Source of the DNA: Planctomycetota bacterium
Lineage (GTDB): Bacteria; Planctomycetota; Planctomycetia; Pirellulales; Pirellulaceae
Length of the DNA: 52,482 bases
Reading direction: 5' to 3'
Assembly (NCBI GenBank): GCA_018970165.1
Contig: JAGWWZ010000005.1
Span: 1-52,482 of the forward strand
Shown: in pieces, positions 35,485 through 43,114 of the stretch
Layout: each line of letters starts with the position of its first letter
Position numbering within the stretch: position 1 is the first letter of the stretch
Translations under genes and position numbers: made by a program
Notes under the pieces: model-generated
What the model was told of the DNA's origin: nothing
The model's input: only the letters and a program-made list of their open reading frames with translations
The model's database searches: none

Positions 35485-37305
35485 ATGAAATTTCCATCAA
35501 CGTGGCTTCCTTTCCTATCGTTCGCCACGGCCATTTTGTTCCCGATCGGACTGATCGCCCAAGAGTCGACAGGTTCTCGGTGGCCGGAGTTGATCCAGCA
35601 AGCCGAAGCAGGATTGGTACCGGAGAGGATTCCGAGTTCCGATCCCCAACGTCAACAACTGGAAACAGCCCTTCAAAATCTCGACGCTTTTCTTGCGACC
35701 TCACCGACTCAAGGCCTGAGATGGCGCGAGTTTCTAAAGCTCGACGCGGCCGAGCAATCTTTGGCAGAGACCGAACCTAATTTGGGTTTGCTCACCGAAG
35801 TGGAGAAGCGGTTCCGTCAGAATTACCAAGGCCTGGAGATGACCCAATTCACCCAAGTCCGCGATGCGTTGGCTCGCTACGTTCGTTCGCAACGATTCGC
35901 AGCCAAACCGGACAACACAGTGACCATTCTTCGCAATCGCCTACAACGATTGCTGGAGCAGGCACAGGGGCCAAAAGGTTTCAGCGACGTCACCAGTCTG
36001 CATTCCCTCGCTCAAACGGTTTCCTATTTGCACGACAGCAATCAAGCTCCAAGCCTGGTGTCCGAAGTCCGCAATGCGTACGCCAGCCCCAACGCCCGAC
36101 TGGTTTTGGGTAGCGACGTTGTCGAGCAAAGATTCTCTCGTTTGATTAACGAATTCAATCCAATCAATGAAACGATCTTAGGGACGCGGGTGCGAGGTCA
36201 GGGGTATTTGACTGGCAGGGTAGCGCCGCGACTGATCGACGGCCCTTGGCAAGCCACCATGAGCCTCCAGTTGATGGGCGACTTCCAAGGAACTAGTCGT
36301 GGGTACAACCGTTCGGTGGTTCTCAACACATCGAGCCAAGCGGGTATCAATGCTGCCGAGTCGATCGCTTTGACCGAATCCGGACTCGTTACTTTGGGCG
36401 ACACGTTCGCCGATGCCGATCTTCGCACTCGCATCAACAGCATCGAGCATCGGTTGGCGATCGTCCGCAAGATCGCGGCCAAGGAAGCGGCCAAACGCAA
36501 ACCCCAAGCCGACCGGGTCAGCTTGGTTCGATTGGAGAATCGTGTCAAACGTCAATTCCATGAGCAACTTGAAACGCAGTTGTCAGAAGCCAACGTGCGC
36601 TTGCAGGATGCAGCGAAAACCGAGTTGGCAAGGTTGGGAGTCGAGAGGCCGCGACGGACTTCTTGGAGTACTCCGGATTGCATGGCGCTCATTTGGAATG
36701 TTCAAAACGGCACGCAGTTGGCCGCGCCTGGCCCATGCTCCCTCCCGTTGAGTACGCAAGGGATCACTCTTCAAGTCCATCAATCGCTCGTCGGCAACCT
36801 ACTCGATCCGGTGCTCGCCGGGCGGGTGATTCGTAGCGAGGACATGGACGGCTACATTGCCCAGTTCGGTGAGGCAGCCAAACGCATTCCTCGCAAAGAG
36901 GACGACGGTTCTTGGTCGATCACCCTTCAGGGGTTCCAGCCCGTCGAAATCCTGCTCGATGATTCGCTTGTCAAGTTCCGCGTGCGGATCAGCCGTTTGG
37001 ATCGTGAGGACAAATCCTTGGATGCAGCCACGGTCGATGCTGCATACCGCGTCGAAGTTGCCGACGGTCGTGTCCAATTGCATCGCGAAGGGGACGTTAA
37101 TATCGCATTTTCCGAATCGCAACAGAAAGGTGTTTTCGCCGTTGCCTTGCGAACATTCCTCAAAGGCAAGTTCGATCAACTTTTTCGCCCCCAATTGCTC
37201 GAGGAACCCCTCAACTGGGCTGAGAAACTGCCCGATCAAGTCAAAGACTTGCGCCTGGCCGACTTGACGATCGACGATGGTTGGATGCAAGTCCGCTTTC
37301 AATAA
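35485..37305 (+). CDS. Secreted protein of unknown function
   Basis: I do not recognise this 606-residue protein. It starts MKFPSTWLPFLSFATAILFP with a clear signal peptide (cleavage near LIAQES), and AGGAG about 8 bases before ATG 35485 supports the start. An earlier start at 35356 would hide the signal. Helical segments dominate the N-terminal half. The C-terminal half alternates beta-rich stretches (QGYLTGRVAPRLIDGPWQ, then VEILLDDSLVKFRVRISRL) and ends LTIDDGWMQVRFQ, a pattern found in several envelope lipid-binding protein families, though this is not firm. It is followed after 15 bases by a YbaB-like gene. Confidence 0.6.
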   Translation: MKFPSTWLPFLSFATAILFPIGLIAQESTGSRWPELIQQAEAGLVPERIPSSDPQRQQLETALQNLDAFLATSPTQGLRWREFLKLDAAEQSLAETEPNLGLLTEVEKRFRQNYQGLEMTQFTQVRDALARYVRSQRFAAKPDNTVTILRNRLQRLLEQAQGPKGFSDVTSLHSLAQTVSYLHDSNQAPSLVSEVRNAYASPNARLVLGSDVVEQRFSRLINEFNPINETILGTRVRGQGYLTGRVAPRLIDGPWQATMSLQLMGDFQGTSRGYNRSVVLNTSSQAGINAAESIALTESGLVTLGDTFADADLRTRINSIEHRLAIVRKIAAKEAAKRKPQADRVSLVRLENRVKRQFHEQLETQLSEANVRLQDAAKTELARLGVERPRRTSWSTPDCMALIWNVQNGTQLAAPGPCSLPLSTQGITLQVHQSLVGNLLDPVLAGRVIRSEDMDGYIAQFGEAAKRIPRKEDDGSWSITLQGFQPVEILLDDSLVKFRVRISRLDREDKSLDAATVDAAYRVEVADGRVQLHREGDVNIAFSESQQKGVFAVALRTFLKGKFDQLFRPQLLEEPLNWAEKLPDQVKDLRLADLTIDDGWMQVRFQ

Positions 37306-37320
37306 CTTTCTCGCTGTACC

Positions 37321-37677
37321 ATGTTCAAGAATCTGACCAGCCTTCACGCTCTGATGCAAACGGCAACGCGCTTGGGGGATAGGATGCCCGAACTCAAGCG
37401 TCAACTGGCGCTCAAGCGAGTGAGGGGCCGAGCTTGCGAAGGAGACCATGAGGTCAACGTGGAACTCAATGGTCTCGGAGTGGCTCAAACAGTGGAGCTA
37501 TCCGATTCCCTGTTTCATAGCCCCGAACACAAGGCGACCGCGCAGCGTCTGATCCTCGAAGCGATGAATCAAGCGGTCGCTGCTGCCAAGCAGGTTCACG
37601 TTCAAGCCCTTAAGGAACTCACTCACGGCGTCAGTTTGCCGGGCATCGACAAAATGCTCGAGGAAATGGCCAGCTGA
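37321..37677 (+). CDS. YbaB/EbfC-like nucleoid-associated protein
   Basis: The 118-residue protein has the YbaB/EbfC shape: an N-terminal helix (FKNLTSLHALMQTATRLGDR), a beta sheet with conserved glycines (RGRACEGDHEVNVELNGLGV), a helix EHKATAQRLILEAMNQAVAA and the terminal LTHGVSLPGIDKMLEEM, resembling the family's LPG motif. YbaB proteins bind DNA as dimers. The gene is not next to dnaX or recR, the usual neighbours. Lying 15 bases after a secreted-protein gene and before a small unknown gene, it may be part of an unusual operon. Family assignment is probable but not certain. Confidence 0.65.
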   Translation: MFKNLTSLHALMQTATRLGDRMPELKRQLALKRVRGRACEGDHEVNVELNGLGVAQTVELSDSLFHSPEHKATAQRLILEAMNQAVAAAKQVHVQALKELTHGVSLPGIDKMLEEMAS

Positions 37678-37736
37678 TTCAATCGGCCGATTGGTACACT
37701 ATCAATATTCGTACACCATCAATCAGGAGTCTCGTC

Positions 37737-37994
37737 ATGCCGATGGAAAACTACACGCGTCATCAACAAAGTATCATCAAGAACTATTACAAGAATCGAG
37801 ATGATGTGGCATTCCAGCGATCCCAAGAGTTGTTGACGGAACTCTATTTGGCCGAAGGAAAGAAGCGGGAGAAAGTCTGGGAGAGTCTGTTCAAGAACCT
37901 CGAACGCATCGGTGTGCCAGCCGATCAAATCGAACACCTCAAAGCAGAGAAAAAGCCCGAGTTGATCGCCGCACTGCTTGAGAAAAAGCTGTAG
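37737..37994 (+). CDS. Small conserved-looking protein next to the Hsp100-RF fusion
   Basis: The 85-residue protein is soluble and highly charged, all-helical in appearance (YTRHQQSIIKNYYKNRDDVA, then SQELLTELYLAEGKKREKVW). I do not recognise a family. It begins after AGGAG about 11 bases before the ATG and ends 3 bases before the stop of the convergent Hsp100-RF2 gene. It has a normal codon pattern and a good ribosome binding site, so it looks like a true gene. Whether it is functionally linked to YbaB or to the Hsp100 fusion is unknown. Confidence 0.72.
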   Translation: MPMENYTRHQQSIIKNYYKNRDDVAFQRSQELLTELYLAEGKKREKVWESLFKNLERIGVPADQIEHLKAEKKPELIAALLEKKL

Positions 37995-37997
37995 CGA

Positions 37998-40931
37998 TTA
38001 CTTTCGTTCCAGCCAAGCCAACAGAAACGCATCGATCAAACCTGACTCGACATCTTTGATACGTCGCACGGAAACATCTGTTCGAGGATCGCGGACATCG
38101 GATTGGTTTCCAAGCCACCAGCGGCGCACAATCGGGTGCGAAGCGCGAGATACATCGGTGCGATTTTGGTCCATTAAGACTCGTTGCCGTTCGATTTCCG
38201 AACGCATCAGATCTCGAGCGCAATCCTCAGCCGCGCTGGCCTCCAAGTCATTGATCAAACGGATTCTCTGGCCGCTGGGTGTGTAGGTTGCTGTCACTTC
38301 CGTCTTGAGATTCGCGATGTATTTTCCCCTGCCTCGGAGACTTTTTCGAGTGAGCGTGATGAGGGATTTATCGACTTCTTGATTGGCGATCGGCAGTACT
38401 GATACTTTGACCATCGATAGCCCTTTGGACGGCCCTTCGTCGATTTCGTGCAGACCCTGTTCCCCTTCCAGAATCCCGAAAACGGCGATTCCTTCGATCT
38501 GCAATACGATCTGCTTGAGATCACCGCTGTCGAATGACTCTTCGTGAACCGCTGCAGCACGAAAGCCGAGCCGATTCCCCCATGCTCTGTACATGCCCGC
38601 GATTCGGGTTAGGTGCTTGGCGGAACGTTGATCGATAGCGTCGAGAACGATAAACGCATCGCAACGTTGTCTCGAGTCTTCGCAAAGCATGGCAAATCTG
38701 GTTAAGCAGGTCTCGCGCTGATGTTGTTCGATTTCGTAAACGATGGTTGGCAAACCTGCAGTCGAGACGTTTCCCCTTATCTTGCTCAGTCGCGTCTCCA
38801 AGTCGAGATATCCTTTTTCCAGCGACTCGATCACTTCCTGCAGTCTCTCGATCTGATAGAGTTCCGCGAGCTGTTCGGCAGCGGAGCTGGTATCATCCCA
38901 AAAATCACGGGCCCCGCTCTTGCGAACCAGATCGGTTTTTCGATCCGCATAGTTGCGTTCGCGAAAAACACTTTGAATGTTGTCCAGGAGGGTGCGAAAC
39001 TCAACCAATCGCTCGACTGCATGGGCTCGATCGACGAGACGCGTTCGCCCATCCACAGGATCAGCGATCCGAACGCGAGTGTCCAAATGCTGTCGGCGAG
39101 TTCGTTCATTATCGATGCATCTCAGTCTGATCCCATCGCCGGATGGGTAGAGTTGCAGCAGACTCGGCGGATTCTTGGTATCCATCTCGGCGAGGAATCG
39201 CGCCAGCGGCGCAAGCACAAGACGTTCGACGGCTCGCTTGAGAGGCCTTGCACCGTAACGCGCATCGTACCCTACATTAGCTAACAGATCGATTACTCCA
39301 CGATCGATGTCGACTTGTAAACGCCTTCGACGAATTCCATTTCGCATCAACACCGAACCTACCTCACGCGTCGCAAGCGATCGAACGTCTTCGCGGCTCA
39401 GCGAGTCGAATCGGATGATCCGCCCGATCCGGTTGACCAACTCCGGCCTAAAAAAATTCTGGATAGCAAGTTCGATCTGCTCGTCTGAGGATTCCTGGTC
39501 GGCGTCTCCATCGCCCGGTCGAAAACCAAATCCGCTCGCTTCGGGTACCGTCGCCCCCAGGTTGCTGGTCAGAATAATCACGGTCTGTGTGAAGTTGACG
39601 GTTTCCCCGGAAGCTCTGGTCAGTCGGCCTGCATCGAGCAGCTGCAACAGCAAATCGAACACCGATGCATCCGCTTTCTCGATCTCATCGAGCAAGACAA
39701 CCGAGAATGGGTACTGCTTGACGCGAGCCAGCAAACCGCTGGGCGAATCGGGCATGTTCGGGCGTCCGACCAGTTTTACAACTGCTTCATAACTTTGGTA
39801 CTCCGACATATCCAAGCGGATGAGCCGATCGGAGCTTCCGAATAAATACTGGGCTAGCGATCGAGCGAGTTCCGTCTTGCCTACCCCCGTCGGACCGACG
39901 AATAGAAAAGTTCCCAAAGGCTTGGATGGATCGGTCAACCCCGCTTTAATCAATGCGATCAGATCGACAACTGCGTGGATCGCGTTTCGCTGGCCGACGA
40001 GCCGCTCGTAAAAGAAACTCCGAACCTCATCGAGATGCAGAGGAATGGTGTCGTCCAGCATTCGGCGCGGTGTGCCTGTGATTTGCGACAAAGCTTCAAT
40101 CACACATTCTGGTCGTATGTCCCATTGGGGAAATGAAGATCGATCTGGGCTAACATCCTCTAGGATTTTCGGTAGAAGAATGGACTCTTCAACTGAGGCT
40201 TCCATCAACCGAATCGCCCCCGCAGGTCTTGCCATATCCGGAAAATAGACCTCGGCCAGTTCAGCCGCACGATCGAGAGTCTCCGGCGTCCAGCGGATCA
40301 AGCATCCATGCTCTTGGCTGAGCATATCTTCCATCTTCGCTCCCACGTTTTTCAAGACCTTTCTCGAATCGCTCGAAGAATGAGGTTCGATCAGGATCCT
40401 GTCGACCAGTCGCGAGAACCATGGGAAGGCCTCGATGTGTTTCTTGTAATTCTCCGGGGTGGCCTCGCCAAAGATAATGACATCCTCGCGATCCATCAAA
40501 GGTGCGAATGCAGACGCCATCGTTTCGTCGCACCCATCGTACCTTCCAACTCCGGTAAGGTTGACGAAATCAGTGAACCAAATAGCGATCTTCGCATCCT
40601 TGCGAGCGATATCGGTCATTTCCTTGACAACGGCTTGCCATTCACCGATGTACTTCTTTCCCGCGATCAACGCGCTGGTATTGGTTTCGAGAATTGTCCA
40701 GCGAGGATTCTTGCCTGCGGCAAGTTGAATAGCCGCGTTTCGAATCAATAGAGATTTTCCGACCCCCGAGGGACCTACCAGCAAGAACGATCGACCCACC
40801 TTAAGGATTTGGGTGCAGATCCGTTCCAACTCCCGTTCACGCTGAAAGATTTGTCCGGTTTGCGACGAAGGTCCCCAAACGCGGCCGAACTCGATGAGTT
40901 GACTTTCAAGTGAACGAGGGCCTTCAGTCAT
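37998..40931 (-). CDS. ClpB/Hsp100-like tandem AAA+ ATPase fused to a degenerate class-I release factor
   Basis: The 977-residue protein has two AAA+ modules followed by an RF2-like module. AAA1 (about 30-260) has Walker A GPSGVGKS (53-60), pore loop KKYIGEW (92-98) and a Walker B whose Glu is replaced (FTDF, 119-122). AAA2 (about 300-600) has GPTGVGKT (346-353), LLDEIEKAD (413-421), sensor SNL and FRPELVNRIGR. There is no Clp N-domain or M-domain. Residues about 640-977 align with E. coli RF2 along its length: DFWDD (676-680), GIAVFGILEGEQGLHEID, RGRGKYIANLKTEV and the terminal VRDPRTDVSVRRIKDVESGL. The GGQ and SPF motifs are lost. It may act on stalled ribosomes or on release complexes; this is inference. 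Confidence 0.85.
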   Translation of the reverse strand: MTEGPRSLESQLIEFGRVWGPSSQTGQIFQRERELERICTQILKVGRSFLLVGPSGVGKSLLIRNAAIQLAAGKNPRWTILETNTSALIAGKKYIGEWQAVVKEMTDIARKDAKIAIWFTDFVNLTGVGRYDGCDETMASAFAPLMDREDVIIFGEATPENYKKHIEAFPWFSRLVDRILIEPHSSSDSRKVLKNVGAKMEDMLSQEHGCLIRWTPETLDRAAELAEVYFPDMARPAGAIRLMEASVEESILLPKILEDVSPDRSSFPQWDIRPECVIEALSQITGTPRRMLDDTIPLHLDEVRSFFYERLVGQRNAIHAVVDLIALIKAGLTDPSKPLGTFLFVGPTGVGKTELARSLAQYLFGSSDRLIRLDMSEYQSYEAVVKLVGRPNMPDSPSGLLARVKQYPFSVVLLDEIEKADASVFDLLLQLLDAGRLTRASGETVNFTQTVIILTSNLGATVPEASGFGFRPGDGDADQESSDEQIELAIQNFFRPELVNRIGRIIRFDSLSREDVRSLATREVGSVLMRNGIRRRRLQVDIDRGVIDLLANVGYDARYGARPLKRAVERLVLAPLARFLAEMDTKNPPSLLQLYPSGDGIRLRCIDNERTRRQHLDTRVRIADPVDGRTRLVDRAHAVERLVEFRTLLDNIQSVFRERNYADRKTDLVRKSGARDFWDDTSSAAEQLAELYQIERLQEVIESLEKGYLDLETRLSKIRGNVSTAGLPTIVYEIEQHQRETCLTRFAMLCEDSRQRCDAFIVLDAIDQRSAKHLTRIAGMYRAWGNRLGFRAAAVHEESFDSGDLKQIVLQIEGIAVFGILEGEQGLHEIDEGPSKGLSMVKVSVLPIANQEVDKSLITLTRKSLRGRGKYIANLKTEVTATYTPSGQRIRLINDLEASAAEDCARDLMRSEIERQRVLMDQNRTDVSRASHPIVRRWWLGNQSDVRDPRTDVSVRRIKDVESGLIDAFLLAWLERK

Positions 40932-41248
40932 GGGAAACTCGTTGGGTCAAATCAAGGGTAGAACTTGCTAAGGCTTAAGGTAGCGCAGCACGTATGTTTT
41001 TCAATGCCCAATTCGCTCCTTTTGCTGAAACAACGACGCGGAATCTGTCTACAGCTATCAATCGAAATATCTCCAACCACATGAAAGACTTCAGAAAAAG
41101 CGTGGACGTATATTTCAATACAGCAGTCATCCCGATGCAAAAAACTTCGACTTTCCGACAAAAGGCTTTGTGATTACATCTATCTCAAATTAAGATCGTG
41201 GGTTCTTTGTAGAAGGTTTCATTTCAATAGCATAGGGAGACAAACAAC
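40932..41248. other. Divergent intergenic region upstream of the Hsp100-RF gene
   Basis: These 317 bases separate the Hsp100-RF2 gene (-) from the small basic protein gene (+). The region is relatively AT-rich and should hold both promoters. One candidate for the plus strand is given separately. No RNA gene or other coding region was recognised. Confidence 0.45.
41168..41196 (+). promoter_or_regulatory. Candidate sigma-70 promoter for the small basic protein gene
   Basis: TTGTGA (41168-41173) is followed after 17 bases by TAAGAT (41191-41196). Each matches its consensus hexamer at 4 of 6 positions with ideal spacing. It would give a leader of about 45 bases before the TTG start at 41249, which has AGGGAG at 41234-41239. 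Confidence 0.4.
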
Positions 41249-41602
41249 TTGAAAAAGGGAACCAAACGTGCGTCGAGCGTATCGCAGATCATTCGCGATT
41301 ACGCCGAAAAGAATCCAGGTCTTGGTCCAACCCAGATCGCTAAGGACTTGACGGCCCAGGGACACAATGCCTACCCTGCCTTAGTCAGCCAAGCAATTGG
41401 AAAGACTGGCAAAAAGAAAGGTAAACGAAAACTCACCTCCAAGCGAGGTCGTAAACCTGGAAACGCGAAGGCATCTCAGGGTGCGGATTTGAATCTGTTG
41501 TCCCTCAAAGCTGCCTCGGACCTCATCAAAGCGAGTGGATCTGCAGACGACGCGATCGCTTCCATTCGGACGTACCAGAAACTCTCGGCGATGTTTCAAT
41601 AA
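41249..41602 (+). CDS. Small basic helix-turn-helix-like protein
   Basis: The 117-residue protein is read from a TTG start, supported by AGGGAG at 41234-41239. It opens MKKGTKRASSVSQIIRDYAE and has a helix-turn-helix-like segment (GPTQIAKDLTAQGHNAYPAL), followed by a strongly basic linker (GKKKGKRKLTSKRGRKPG) and a C-terminal helix. Similar proteins with a short HTH-like domain and a basic linker recur in planctomycetes. DNA binding is probable from the charge and pattern, but the target is unknown. It is followed by a 385-base gap with a strong hairpin. Confidence 0.72.
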   Translation: MKKGTKRASSVSQIIRDYAEKNPGLGPTQIAKDLTAQGHNAYPALVSQAIGKTGKKKGKRKLTSKRGRKPGNAKASQGADLNLLSLKAASDLIKASGSADDAIASIRTYQKLSAMFQ

Positions 41603-41986
41603 CTCGCCGGGTCAACTTCCTCAAACCCGATGGGCGATCTCGAATCGCTTCCACGTCACCGCCCGATGAAGTCCTTAAATCGCTGGAATGATCATGCTGG
41701 CCGACCAGGTCCTCTTTCGCATGAACTAGATGGTAGTGAAACTCTTTCTTGACTTGGTTTCGCGGCGAGTGGCGAAACCAAGTGGTGGTACTTGAGCAGT
41801 GCCTAAGAACAAGTTTGCGTTGAGTTTGCCGGATTCTCCGAATGCTCCGAAACCCATCTCGCTTACCCGACCGTCAGTCTCATCGCAATAGACAGTTGTT
41901 TCGTGGTTTATTGAAAGTCCCTTTGCTTTCGGGTCGATACCCCAGGGGATAGAGGATCGATAGGATCGGAACACGGAGGGAACCGC
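41603..41986. other. Intergenic region with hairpin, no gene seen
   Basis: This 384-base stretch between the basic protein and the WD40 gene, both on the plus strand, holds the inverted repeat at 41752-41783 and GGAGGG, the WD40 gene's ribosome binding site, at about 41975. No additional coding region was supported. Confidence 0.45.
41752..41783. repeat. 12-bp perfect inverted repeat hairpin
   Basis: ACTTGGTTTCGC (41752-41763) is the exact reverse complement of GCGAAACCAAGT (41772-41783), with an 8-base loop GGCGAGTG. No T-run follows on either strand, so it does not fit a simple terminator. It lies 149 bases after one stop codon and about 200 before the WD40 start. Confidence 0.7.
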
Positions 41987-43114
41987 ATGAGGCGGTGGTT
42001 GTCGGGTGTATGCTGCTGGATGATTTGCGGCCCATGCTGGGCGCTGCTTTCATTCGCAGACCTGTGTGCACAGGATGCGGAGTGTATCCCTCCCTCTGTA
42101 ATTGATTTGAGCCCTCTTGCCGGGCAAGCCGAGTCGCCGGTTATTACCGCGATGGCGATTGCTCCGAACGCGATGGGAATCGCAGTTGCTGGAGACGATC
42201 ACTCGATACGATTGCTCGACCCTGTCGATGGTAGGAGTGTCGCAAGTGCTGTGCTTCACAAAGACTGGGTCCGATGTCTCGTCTATTCACCAGGCGGCCG
42301 TCGATTAGCATCATGCGGCCATGATGGTGAAGTTCGTGTATGGGAGATCGATAACACGAAGAATGAGTTGCGATTGCTTATTCAAAAGAACGCAAATCAT
42401 GCGATATTGAGCCTCGCCTTTGCCAGCGAAAACGAAGTCTATGCTGTCGGCTTTGCGGATGCCGTATATCGTCTGGACATCGCGGAAGACGAGTTGAGCG
42501 TCGACCACCGTTGCGATTGCAATGATTTAAGATCGATCGACATCTCAAAAGATGGCCGATGGATGGCGTATGGAGGACGGGACGGAATTGTCCGATTGCA
42601 TGGCTTGGTCCGTCCCGATCATTTGCTGACTAGTGCTGCACCGCCATCTTCAAATACAACTCCTAACCTGTCAGCTCATCTGCATTACGAGCGCATTCTG
42701 TCGATACGTTTTGCGGAAGACAGCAAGTCGATCTTTTCCTGCGGACAGGACCGACGCTTGGTGCAATGGGAACCACCGAGCAATCGAATTCTGGCAAGCT
42801 TGGATGTGCAAGCTGGGAAACTGATGGCGATCTGTCAGCTAGAAAACGGTTTGGTCGCGGTCTCGGGCTCCGACAATACGATCCGCATCCTGGATCCTCG
42901 GCAATCCAAGAACGTCGCGAAACTAGTCGGACATGACGGTTCGGTGGCTGTTCTTCAAAGGACTTCAAGTCATCTTTTTTCGGGAAGCTTCGATACCACG
43001 GTGCGAACTTGGAATATCGAAGAAGCAGTTCGAGGACTGGACAAGAGTGGCAGATTCGTCCATCCGGTCTCCGCACAGTTTGAAGACTCAAGCTCTCAGG
43101 AGCCGATTCGATGA
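41987..43114 (+). CDS. Secreted WD40-repeat protein (seven-bladed propeller)
   Basis: The 375-residue protein has a signal peptide (VCCWMICGPCWALLSFADLC) and then seven WD40-like repeats. Recognisable blades include VITAMAIAPNAMGIAVAGDD, WVRCLVYSPGGRRLASCGHD, SIRFAEDSKSIFSCGQDRRL and VAVLQRTSSHLFSGSFDTTV, matching the number needed for one closed beta-propeller. It is likely a periplasmic or secreted protein-binding scaffold. GGAGGG about 6 bases before the ATG supports the start. The stop overlaps the next gene by 4 bases (ATGA, 43111-43114), so the two proteins are translationally coupled and probably act together at the cell surface. Confidence 0.85.
   Translation: MRRWLSGVCCWMICGPCWALLSFADLCAQDAECIPPSVIDLSPLAGQAESPVITAMAIAPNAMGIAVAGDDHSIRLLDPVDGRSVASAVLHKDWVRCLVYSPGGRRLASCGHDGEVRVWEIDNTKNELRLLIQKNANHAILSLAFASENEVYAVGFADAVYRLDIAEDELSVDHRCDCNDLRSIDISKDGRWMAYGGRDGIVRLHGLVRPDHLLTSAAPPSSNTTPNLSAHLHYERILSIRFAEDSKSIFSCGQDRRLVQWEPPSNRILASLDVQAGKLMAICQLENGLVAVSGSDNTIRILDPRQSKNVAKLVGHDGSVAVLQRTSSHLFSGSFDTTVRTWNIEEAVRGLDKSGRFVHPVSAQFEDSSSQEPIR

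Noticed and set aside
37998-39014. A separate prfB gene or frameshift junction instead of a fusion
   Set aside because: The AAA+ and RF2-like parts are one uninterrupted frame with no internal stop or start signal; GGQ and SPF are absent, so it is not the functional prfB.
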